The translations under genes and the position numbers were made by a program. A stretch of 64,000 bases of DNA, from contig OX419337.1 of assembly GCA_948470475.1 (NCBI GenBank), positions 32,018,872-32,082,871 on the forward strand, read 5' to 3'. The stretch comes from Galaxea fascicularis. Its lineage: Eukaryota; Cnidaria; Anthozoa; Scleractinia; Euphylliidae. The notes under the pieces are model-generated. The model had not been told where the DNA came from. It saw only the letters and a program-made list of their open reading frames with translations, and did no database searches. Below are positions 55,206-64,000 of the stretch, in pieces. The first letter of the stretch is position 1, and the number at the start of each line of letters is the position of its first letter.

Positions 55206-55392
55206 GTAAATACTTTCTTTATCGTTCTCTTGATGCACTCGAGGGGGATTCTCGAGGGGTCCTCGAGGGCGATTCGAGGGCTTCTTCCCGCTTTTTTTCG
55301 AAATTTGGTCAGTTCTTATGTTCAGCGGCGTCCCTATAATGGTAGGTACTTTAAGTAAGGTTATTAAAGTGTATCATAATATGAATTAATTA

Positions 55393-55983
55393 GTCCATGT
55401 ACTGGCATGTATTGCCATGTATAGCCATGTATTGCCATGTATAACCATGTATAGCCATGTATTGCCATGTATAGCCACGTATAGCCATGTAGCGCCATGT
55501 ATAGCCATGTATAGCGGCCATGTATAGCCATGTATAGCCATGTATAGCCATGTATTGCCATGTATAGCCATGTATTGCCATGTATTGCCATGTATAATCA
55601 TTTATAGCCATGTATTGCCATGTATAGCAATGTATAGCAATGTATAGCCATGTATGACCATGTATTGCTATGTATAGCCATGTATTGCCATGTATAGCCA
55701 TGTATAGCCATGTATAGCCATGTATAGCCATGTATTGCCATGTATAGCCATGTATTGCCATGTATTGCCATGTATAATCATTTATAGCCATGTATTGCCA
55801 TGTATAGCAATGTATAGCAATGTATAGCCATGTATGACCATGTATTGCTATGTATTGCCATGTATTGCCATGTATAGCCATGTATAGCCATGTATCGCCA
55901 TGTATAGCCATGTATAGCCATGTATAGCCATGTATAGCCATGTATTGCCATGTGTAGCCATGTATTGCCATGTATGCCATGGT
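55393..55983 (-). repeat. Left 10-bp repeat array (TGTATWGCCA)
   Basis: About 59 units of a 10-mer, mostly TGTATAGCCA or TGTATTGCCA. A higher-order duplication is visible: a roughly 115-bp variant string starting at 55561 recurs at 55741, an exact 180-bp step. Read on the minus strand all three frames are open because three 10-mers make 30 nt without stops. Confidence 0.95.
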
Positions 55984-56006
55984 TGTGTGTAAGGATCAAG
56001 TGTAAG

Positions 56007-56296
56007 GGAAGTCGAGGGGTCCTTGTTTACGCATTGGTAAAAAGTGTACCAGCTCCTGTAGATGTTCAAACTGCGGAAACAAGGAAGACTGCCCTAACAA
56101 AAGAAGCTCTAATTTAACAAGCACCAAGCGGAAAAGGACAAATCCGCAAACATACAAACGACGCATGAGAGGGGCTGATTACTTAGCAAAGGAGGGATTT
56201 GTCGTATCAAATGGTCCGTGGACAAATCTCGAGTGTATCATTCTCTTTGTGGTAACCGAGATTATCGACTCTTCGGGCGTTGCCGTGATCTCTTAA
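56007..56296 (+). CDS. Cys-rich CXC (tesmin/TSO1-type) coding segment, probably broken
   Basis: The frame reads KSRGPCLRIGKKC then TSSCRCSNCGN. The spacing C-x6-C-x3-C-x-C-x2-C-x-N equals the second half of the CXC DNA-binding motif of tesmin/TSO1/LIN54 proteins; the first half is absent. A basic segment (TKRKRTNPQTYKRRMRGADY) and a hydrophobic stretch follow, then a stop. A second frame at about 56298-56436 continues with NVAELYNFVM ... AVTCKPFSSIVVKL, suggesting a frameshift or a missed intron. It could be a host gene interrupted by repeats or a gene carried by the element. Confidence 0.45.
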
Positions 56297-56439
56297 ATGT
56301 AGCGGAATTGTATAATTTTGTTATGTCCTCTGCAAAAGTAAAAGAAATAGGTTTGGCTGTAACTTGTAAACCGTTCTCAAGCATAGTTGTAAAACTGTCT
56401 CAATTGAAAAGATATGCATTTGTCATTGATGGATAGTTT

Positions 56440-57479
56440 TTAACCTACCAAATCAAGTAGCATGGACTTATTTTCCTTTCGAACGGTGATAATTAATATT
56501 AACTTCCATGTTTCAGTTTACTTGTAATGAAGTCTTCAGAGAATTGCAATGGTAGATTTGGTACACAGATACCGAATGGTTAAGTCATTTAACAGGAGTT
56601 TTTTAAAAGTCTTTAAAGCCTGGAAATAGGAAAAACAGGCCAGACGTTTGATCAAAAGACAAACCTAACGCTATGTTTAGGCCAAAACTAACTTATGATA
56701 AGTGTTTCCATTTCATATTGCTTTTTCACATTGTTTTTTTTTTCATATTGTTATGTTCCTGAATACATTCTTTTTTATAAAAACGTCTAATTTTGGAGCT
56801 GAGGCTTGATGTTCTTATTTTTCTCACGATTTGAACCTGAAAACGTTCTTAAGGTGTTCTTAAATTACATGATATACACACCATGTCGCGCCAACCAACT
56901 GCTGGTACATTAAGCTTTACAAAAAGTACGGAACATAGAGCGGTCTCACAACGCGACATAAAGTCACAAGGTGTTACAGTGAAAACGCAGAAAAAGTTCT
57001 CATGTACATAGTATCCTACTCATTTCAAAAAAAGATGAGCAAAATAGGGATGTCCATTGTCAGCCTCAACGTTCTTACAAAAGAGGTTCTTATAAAAAAA
57101 ACAAACGTGTATTGTTTAGTGAAGATAATGATTGATTAAAGAATGACGTTCATTTCATTGACTTGTTTATTGTTTCAGTGGGTTATGGTCCGTTTCATTG
57201 GATGACTAAAACAACATAACCATTTGAGCCCTGACACTTTCAAATTTTTTCTTCCAGACATCAAGCGAAATATCTTTGGCGCGCAAAACTTATTCCGATA
57301 ACTGCTCCTCCCAGGAGCCGCGAATGGCTAGGACTGAAAATAATGGCAATACGACGAGACCTCTGCACGTAGTATAGTTCTTTTATTTCGTCTTTAAAAA
57401 GTGTTTTCCTTGCTATCGATGTACAAAGCTACAGAATGTATTTGTTCCACAGAATGGAACTGAAGAAAATCAACTTATT
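56440..57479. other. Element interior, nothing recognised
   Basis: AT-rich sequence with poly-T stretches, no supported ORF and no obvious repeat boundary. Confidence 0.45.
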
Positions 57480-57782
57480 GTGTCAGGCAGTTTAACAGGA
57501 GGTCTTACTCTTGATAGATGCCTTGATGGAGTAGTAATGCAAGATGAAAAACTGCGAAATAATCGTTTGTCACAATCTTCGGGTAACGACAAAAGTAGAC
57601 TTGGCCCTGACAGTCTGGCTACTCGTGTCCTGGTCGAATGTGCCTCAGAACTGTCTCCATCAGTATGCGAGATCTGTAATAAACCGCTTTTGTCTGGTGC
57701 CTTACCAAAACTGTGGAAAGAGACCCTGGTCACCCTGATTCACAAATCAAACAACCTCAGAGCCAACTCATTCATGCATTAA
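57480..57782 (+). pseudogene. LINE reverse transcriptase fragment
   Basis: The frame contains LGPDSLATRVLVECASELSP then LPKLWKETLVTLIHKSN. The GPD-x-L-x-x-R-V-L and P-x-x-WK-x-x-x-V-x-x-I-x-K blocks are the N-terminal reverse transcriptase motifs of CR1/L2-like LINEs. Both sides are truncated. Confidence 0.7.
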
Positions 57783-58033
57783 TGTAACAAATGCCAAGAT
57801 TTGTGAAAGGAATGGCGTCACCCACCCATCTGTGCAGTATGCAGCTCAGAGTAGAACGTTATAATCACTATAAATGATAGGGAAAAAATGATAGGGAGAT
57901 CTTAAAGCAGCGAACGTCAGTTTCGTGATTGTTCCCTTTTGATTTCCAGTACAAAGCCAACGTTCTGCTCCAAAATTAAAGCCAGTGAGATGCTGGCTAT
58001 AGATCCCCCTTATGGCAATCCAAGATAATAAAT

Positions 58034-59112
58034 GACTATACACGCTTTTCATGGCTATACATGGCAATACATGGCTATACATAGTAATACATGCCTATAC
58101 ATGGCTATACAAGGCTATATATGGCAATGCATGACTATACATGGCTACACATGGCTACACATGGCTATACATGGTTATACATGGTTATACATGGCTATAC
58201 ATGGCAATAGATGGGTATACATGGCTATACATGGATATACATGGTTATACATGGCAATACATTGCAATACATGGCTATACATGGCAATACATGACAATAA
58301 ATGGCAATACATGGCTATACAAGGCAATACATGGCAATACATGGCTATACATGGCGATACATGGCTATACGTGGCTATACATGGCAACACATGGCAACAC
58401 ATGGCAACACATGACCATACATGGCAATACATGGCAACACATTGCAACACATGGCTATACATGGCTATACATGGCTATACATGGCATACATGGCAATAAA
58501 AAGGTATACATGGCCATACATGGCCATACATGGCTACACATGGAAATACATGGCAATAAATGCATATACATGGCTATACATGGCTATACATGGCCATACA
58601 TGGCAATACATGGCTATACATGGCTACACATGGCTATACATGGCAATAAATGGGTATACATGGCTATACATGGCTATACATGGCTATACATGGCTATACG
58701 TGGCTATACATGGTTATACATGGTTATACATGGCTATACATGGCAATAAATGGGTATACGTGGCTAACATGGCTGTACATGGTTATACATGGCAATACAT
58801 AGGCATACATGGCTATACATGGCTATACATGGCTAGACATGGCTAGACATGGCTATACATGGCAATAAATGAGTATACATGGCTATACGTGGCTATACAT
58901 CCTTCATCTTCTACATGGCAATACATGGCAATACATGGGTAGACAGGGCTATACATTGCTATACATGGCAATATATGGGTACCATGGCCATACATGGCTA
59001 TACATTGTTATACATGGCTATACATGGCAATAAATGGGTATACATGGCAATACATAGCAATACATACTTATACATTGCAATACATGCTTATACATTGCAA
59101 TACATGCTTTTA
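58034..59112 (+). repeat. Right 10-bp repeat array (ATGGCWATAC)
   Basis: About 108 units of the reverse complement of the left array, mostly ATGGCTATAC and ATGGCAATAC, more diverged at the right end. The variant string ggttatacatggttatac ... gggtatac at about 58165 recurs near 58705, a 540-bp step. Open frames of 141-202 codons (repeating MAIHGYTWLY) result from the unit, not from selection. Confidence 0.95.
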
Positions 59113-59170
59113 CAATTTACATTTATGATACACTTTAATAACCTTACTTAAAAGTACATAGGCCTATAAT

Positions 59171-59724
59171 ACAACTGACCAAAAAAACGAGCTAAAAACA
59201 AAAGCGGCCTCCAAAGTGGAACGAAAACAAACCGGTTTTCGCAGCATTTTCCGTTCACTAATGGCTCCAACCTGGCGTATGGCTCATTCAAAAAAATCCT
59301 GCTTTTCGGTCAAAAAAGGCACTGCCTTAGTGGACGTTTTTTGGGGAGAAAAATATTCCTTTTGGTAGCTTAACATCACATCTTTTGAATGGGAAGCTGG
59401 GGAAACGTGTCGGAGAAACTATTTTCTCTCTGCAGACGAAGGGAGGCATGAAGGTCAACACTACTTTAAGAGGTTAGTAAGAGGATATTGTGTTCGTTTA
59501 TGACTCTACTTCGATCAAAAAAGGCACTGCCTAGAATAATTTTATCCTAATGTTTCCATCGGTTGAAGTGCTGTTCGATCGTTGCTTTATCGATTTTTAA
59601 GCTGGGGAAAGTTGCATTTTCGGCGACAAGGACATAAAATGCAATAGTTTACAATTTCCCCCTCATTCTCTTTATGATCTGCCGCCATATTCAATCCGTA
59701 TATGTGTCCTTTGCGCAGGGTGTG
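59171..59724. other. Spacer, nothing recognised
   Basis: No supported gene. The phrase tcaaaaaaggcactgcct occurs twice (about 59308 and 59516), hinting at an old direct duplication. Confidence 0.4.
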
Positions 59725-59945
59725 TCGAAAACGAAGACCCAAAAACGAATACCGAAGACCGAAGACCCACTGGTCTAAAACGAAGACCCTGTAGTCTAAA
59801 ACGAAGACCCTGTGGTCTTAAACGAAGACCCACTGGTCTAAAACGAAGACCCTGTAGTCTAAAACGAAGACCCACTGGTCTAAAACGAAGACCCTGTGAT
59901 CTAAAACGAAGACCCACTGGTCTAAAACGAAGACCCACCGGTTTT
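59725..59945. repeat. 20-bp minisatellite
   Basis: About ten copies of a unit of the type CTAAAACGAAGACCCACTGG or CTAAAACGAAGACCCTGTAG, the two variants often alternating. The open frames on the minus strand (repeated GLRFRPVGLRFR) are a by-product. Confidence 0.9.
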
Positions 59946-60115
59946 TAGCTCGTGGAAAATTATCAGTTCTTTCTCTAATGGTCGGATTAGATCTTCTAAT
60001 AGATACACCTGAGATTTGGAAACAAATAACAAATATTTTCAAGTATTCCTTTTGGAATACGTATATAGACAGGAGGAATGCTTTGCTGAATTATACCTTT
60101 GGAATCTCTTCAAAT

Positions 60116-60396
60116 CACAGGCGGCCCAAGCTCACGATGTGACTCACGATGTTACAACGGTTTGAATTTATAAAGGTTTGTATGGGGAAAAACGTTAATC
60201 GACATTATAGCCAATAAAAATGACTTACCTCAATGCTTTGTTGTCTTATCTATTGTCATCTCGCTTCTCAGCTCGATCCGAAGCCTTTTAAGCGAGTTAT
60301 CGCTTTTTGGTTTTCCTGTCCTAAGAAAGAGGAAAGGTTTCCTCTTTCTTACCGTTGTAACATTGTGAGTCACATCGTGAGCTTGGGCTGCCTGTG
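60116..60396. mobile_element. MITE (281 bp) with 7-bp target duplication
   Basis: TTCAAAT at 60109-60115 and 60397-60403 flank inverted ends of about 45 bp: CACAGGCGGCCCAAGCTCAC and, in reverse, CACAGGCAGCCCAAGCTCAC, continuing GATGTGACTCAC. Non-coding. It lies immediately before a LINE 3' end. Confidence 0.85.
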
Positions 60397-60403
60397 TTCA
60401 AAT

Positions 60404-61150
60404 TGGCAATGTGACAGTTGTACCATCATCCAGAGCTCGTAATCTAGACGTCATTTTTGATAAATTTTTTAACTTTGAGGATCACATAAAATCAATTTGC
60501 AAGTCTTCTCATTATCATAAAAGAAATATCGCCAAAATCAGAAAGTACATTGACGAGGAGAGTGCCAAAATTGTTGTTCATGGCTTTGTTACTGCAAAAT
60601 TGGACAGCTGTAATTCCCTGCTGTATGGTCTTCCACAGAATCTAATTTCAAGATTGCAATCTATTCAAAACACAGTGGCTCGAGTTGTTACATGTCATAG
60701 GAAATTTGATCATATAACCCCCGTCCTCAAACAGCTTCACTGGCTACCTGTCCGTTACCGTATAGTTTTTAAGATTCTTCTACTGGTCTACAAAGCTCTC
60801 AATGGAACAGCGCCTTCCTACATCAGGGAATTACTTAAGTACCACACCTCTGAACGATTGTCCTCTCAACACCTTCTGGCGACCCCAAAAGCTAGACTGA
60901 AAAGCGACACTGAGACTATGGAACTTGATCCTACTTGAACTAAGATCCAGCAGTTCGATAAACATTTTTAAACGATATTTAAAAACATATCTTTTTAAAC
61001 AAGCTTTTTAAATGTTTAATTTTTTTTATGATCTTTAACTTATTGATGTAATATTGTAGGATTTTTGGCTTTTTAACCATCTGTTTTAATGTAAAGCGCC
61101 ATGGACAAATAGTGAATTGAGCGCTATATAAAAATTTATTACTATTATTA
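60404..61150 (+). pseudogene. LINE (CR1/L2-like) 3' end
   Basis: The frame reads NVTVVPSSRARNLDVIFD, AKLDSCNSLLYGLPQNLI, LQSIQNTVARVV, HWLPVRYRIVFKILLLVYKA and LNGTAPSYIREL, the classical C-terminal end of CR1/L2-type polyproteins. The reading frame degenerates after TPKARLKS. The 3'UTR ends gagcgctatataaaaattta then short ATT repeats, a typical L2/CR1 tail. Truncated at the 5' side. Confidence 0.85.
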
Positions 61151-61571
61151 CTATTAGTAGATGTTAAAGAAGCTTTTGTGCAAACATTTTAATGAATTAT
61201 AGTGTCATTTTGGTTTCATCATGAATTTTAATTGTATATATTTTTTTCCTGACTGCATGCTATTTGTGATTATAATATATAGTTCTATACATAAGACTAG
61301 CGGCGCCGTTTAATCCCGCTTCTAACAGTTGCAATTTGTGCCTGTGGGAGAATTATTTCATCATCTGTCAACCTGATCTTGCGACCTTGAATAAACGTAA
61401 TGAACTCGGGTCTTTCTCTAGACACGCAAACAAATTCCTAGCTCCTCTCGTTGTCACGCAATGATGTCTGTTTGCACTTCTCCGCACGCGCGCGCAAGGT
61501 ATCGTGTATCGCATCAGTTAGCTTACATTGTAACAATCTTTCTCTTGGCTCTTTTATCTGATGAGTGCCGC

Positions 61572-61572
<1 letters not shown>

Positions 61573-61605
<33 letters not shown>
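61573..61605. repeat. (CAGA)n microsatellite, likely LINE tail
   Basis: Eight CAGA units. In reverse they follow aaataaaaacatg at the 3' end of the minus-strand LINE, so the (TGTC)n run is probably its reverse-transcription tail. Confidence 0.75.
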
Positions 61606-61606
<1 letters not shown>

Positions 61607-64000
61607 TGTTTTTATTTGGAGTCTTATACAATATTATAGTACATCGACTACGAAATCCAAATAACTAAAAGTTACAAACAACAAAAATTGTTACTTAATT
61701 AATTATTAATTAAGTTTTTAATTGATTAAGTCCTAGAGTATTTACTTTTTGCCGGCTTCCCCTATCCTTTTTTCAAAGCATTCGAATACATGTTTTGCTA
61801 TAAGCTTTTGTATTTTAGCATTTCCGCTTGGGGGGTTTATTAGAAACATGAATATTTTGTTAGGTAACATTCTGCTTATTTTTATTCCACATTCTTCTTC
61901 CTAATAATTAAGTAACAAACGTCTTTTTTCCTGGTAAGCAGGGCATATATTTAGAAAATGGTATTCGTCCTCCATTTCTATTTTACAAATTGGGCAAATT
62001 CTTTCTGCAGGTTTCTTGAATGGTCTCGAATTACGTCCTGTCTCTATGGCTAATTTGTGGTTGCTAAGTTGCAGTTTTGTTAGAGCTATTCTGTGTCGTA
62101 TATTGGTGACCTGATGTAGATAGTCTTCACATTTGTAATTGTCTATCGTTTTGAATAACCGGTAGGTTCTCATTTTGTTGCTTTGGTTAGCATCTTTTCT
62201 GATGTCATTATGTATTTCACTTAGCCATCTTTGTAGTTCGATATCCTTAAGTCGTTGCCTGATCATGTTTACAGTTCCTATGCCTGCATAGTGTGCTTTC
62301 ATCCAGAGTTCTCCTAATCCTATCTGTTCCAACAGGTTTTTGATTTTTTTGCTCCAGAAAGCCTTATTTTCATTCCATTTAGTATCATTGTATGCTATTT
62401 GGGATAATTTGTTTTCATTTTTGGTTAAGGTTAACCAGAACTTAAAGTTCCTACATTGGGCTTCAATTATCATTGGGAACCTTCCTTTCTCAGCCCTGCA
62501 TGCATTATTATTGCAGTATTTATTAACTCCCAGCAACCACTTTAGGAATTTATTTTGAACTAATTCTGCTGGATCCTTTTCTCATTTCCCATTGCAATTA
62601 ATCCCCCACACTTCACTCGCATAAAAGAGTATGGGAGATATCAGTGCATCAAATAACTTCATCGTTAATTTTATATTTTCTCTGAAGTGGTCTCCCATCT
62701 CTTTTCGTAATTTATAGAGTGCTTTAAGTGCAACTTTCTTCAACTCTTGCCTAGCGAGATAAAGTTTCCAAAAGGACTCATTGTGAGTCCAAGATATTTA
62801 TAGGATTTGACATTTTCCAGTTCATCAGCCCCGTATCTGAACAAGTAATTGTTTAAACACTTACCACAGTTATTAAAAATCATAATTTTGGTCTTGTCTA
62901 AATTTACACTTAAATCGGCATTTTTGCAAAAAGACTCCAGCTTATTAAGGGTTATTTGAAGGCTTTTTGCTGATCTAGAGAAGATCACTAGATCGTCCGC
63001 ATATAAGAGACAATTGATAGACTTATCACCGAGCATAATGTCGGTTGGACTCCCCGTATTTAGGAATTTTGGTAGATCGCTCAGATAGAGATAAAAAAAG
63101 AGTAGGTGACAACATGCAACCTTACTTTACCCCAGCAAAACAGGGAAATGATTCGGTTAAATTGTTATCAATTTTAATTGCCGATTTATCATTTGAGTAC
63201 ATGGATATTAAAACGTCTAGGAAACGTCCTTGAATGCCTTCTTTTCTCAATTTGTCGAATAGTTTTTGTCGGGGTATACAGTCAAAGGCTTTTCTAAAGT
63301 CGACGAAGCATGAAAAGAGTAAATTTCGGTGCTTCTGTGTTTTAGATTTCACGTACTTGTCAATAAGCATATTTAATGTGAAGATGCTATCAACTGTGCC
63401 GTGCATCTGAAACCACCTTGTTCAGCTTTCAAAATTCGATTTTGAACCTTGAAGTCGTACAGTCGATTGTTGAGTATTGATGTAAAGAGCTTGCCTAACG
63501 CAGAAAGCAAAGTGATACCTCGGTAATTTTCGACTTTGGATCGATCATCCTTTTTGTGAATAGGTACAATGAGGCCAAAACTCCGAAGAGTATGGTATTT
63601 GCCAGTATCTAAGATTCGATTAAATAAGTTTATTAAATGCCCTGTAATGTCGTCCTTTTCGATTTTTATTACTTCATTTAATATATTATCGATACCTGGA
63701 GATTTGTTTGCCTTCAGTTTGGTAATTGCAGCTTCGAGCTCTTCATCAGTTATTGGATAATCAAGTGGGCCTTCCACTCTTTCGTTGCTGTGGGTTTCCA
63801 TATTCGTCTCCGGATCTAGTATGTTATTTAACTGAGGGGTCGCATTCTGTTGCTTAAAGTATTTGTAAAACTGTTCCGTACTCACTGTTTCAGCTCCATG
63901 TGTTTTTCTTTTTCCTAAACTAAAAGATTTGTCCGATTTGTCGCCAGGTCTCTTTGGAGTTCTTCATATCGATATTAGACATGCCTTTGCTGATATACTC
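61606..64000 (-). pseudogene. Frameshifted LINE polyprotein, cut by window edge
   Basis: Minus-strand pieces in order: 63885-63373 (ITDEELEAAITKLKANKSPG, FGLIVPIHKKDDRSKVENYR, GITLLSALGKLF), 63406-63122 (FVDFRKAFDCIPRQKLFDKL, FAGVKQG), 63036-62740 (CLLYADDLVIFSRSAKSLQ, YKYLGLTMS) and 62536-61903 (ERICPICKIEMEDEYHFLNI, CPAYQEKRR). Reverse transcriptase motifs including the YADD active site are present, with a C-terminal C-x2-C-type knuckle. At least three frame breaks make it inactive. The 5' end lies outside the window. Confidence 0.88.

Larger units (their letters stand above)
55341..59162. mobile_element. Foldback-like element: inverted termini plus opposed 10-bp repeat arrays
   Basis: CCTATAAT at 55333-55340 and again at 59163-59170 looks like an 8-bp target duplication. 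Just inside, GTACTTTAAGTAAGG is followed by a perfect 27-bp inverted match (55353-55379 versus 59124-59150). Next come two arrays of the same 10-bp repeat in opposite orientation (55393-55983 and 58034-59112). The 2-kb interior holds a CXC-type coding segment and a LINE fragment. Drosophila FB elements have this architecture; homology is not implied. Confidence 0.7.

Noticed and set aside
57470..57733. Minus-strand ORF of 87 codons
   Set aside because: Shadow of the plus-strand LINE reverse transcriptase fragment.
58032..58846. Long ORFs of 141-202 codons in overlapping frames
   Set aside because: A direct consequence of a stop-free 10-bp repeat; all frames yield the same peptide.
55393..59112. 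CRISPR array
   Set aside because: Repeats are contiguous 10-mers without unique spacers, in a eukaryotic intron-rich context.

Overview
This window looks like nuclear DNA from an animal, most likely an anthozoan cnidarian such as a stony coral. Genes are AT-rich and intron-rich with GT-AG splice sites. Introns and spacers are packed with MITE-like elements, tRNA-derived SINEs, decayed non-LTR retrotransposons and simple repeats. The cnidarian assignment is an inference from repeat style and gene content. Bacterial features (operons, Shine-Dalgarno sites, CRISPR) are absent.

The dominant gene is a supervillin (SVIL-like) gene on the minus strand. I assembled 22 coding exons from 50110 down to 8953. 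All exon phases agree, every intron is GT-AG, and the exon lengths sum to 7080 nt (2359 codons plus stop). A 4-kb first visible exon encodes a disordered Ser/Arg/Lys-rich region, then come the gelsolin-like repeats, then a C-terminal villin headpiece. A 38-nt microexon (20580-20617) is needed to keep the frame. The 5' end of the gene is unresolved.

Converging on its 3' end is a small plus-strand gene at 3469-7046. Seven in-phase exons encode a 222-residue protein with a signal peptide, a short ectodomain, one membrane span and a Ser/Thr/Pro-rich tail. I recognise no family; it is the best candidate here for an undescribed gene. A short exon of another minus-strand gene may lie at the very left edge (1-40).

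The SVIL introns hold a record of mobile elements: a pogo-like MITE (9.1 kb), tRNA-Thr-like SINEs (10.3-11.2 kb), mariner-type MITEs, a perfect-looking fold-back (14.6 kb), a MULE-like element with a 9-bp target duplication (19.1-20.2 kb), a TA-flanked MITE (21.4 kb), a piggyBac-type MITE inside an older element (32.3-33.5 kb), a 2-kb terminal-inverted-repeat element (35-37 kb), LINE remnants and a 975-bp tandem duplication (42.6-44.5 kb).

The right part (55-64 kb) is repeat-rich. A 3.8-kb structure (55341-59162) has inverted termini, an apparent 8-bp target duplication (CCTATAAT) and two opposed arrays of a 10-bp repeat, resembling the architecture of Drosophila foldback elements. It encloses a Cys-rich CXC-type coding segment and a LINE fragment. 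A 20-bp minisatellite, a hAT-sized MITE, a LINE 3' end and a frameshifted LINE running off the right edge follow.
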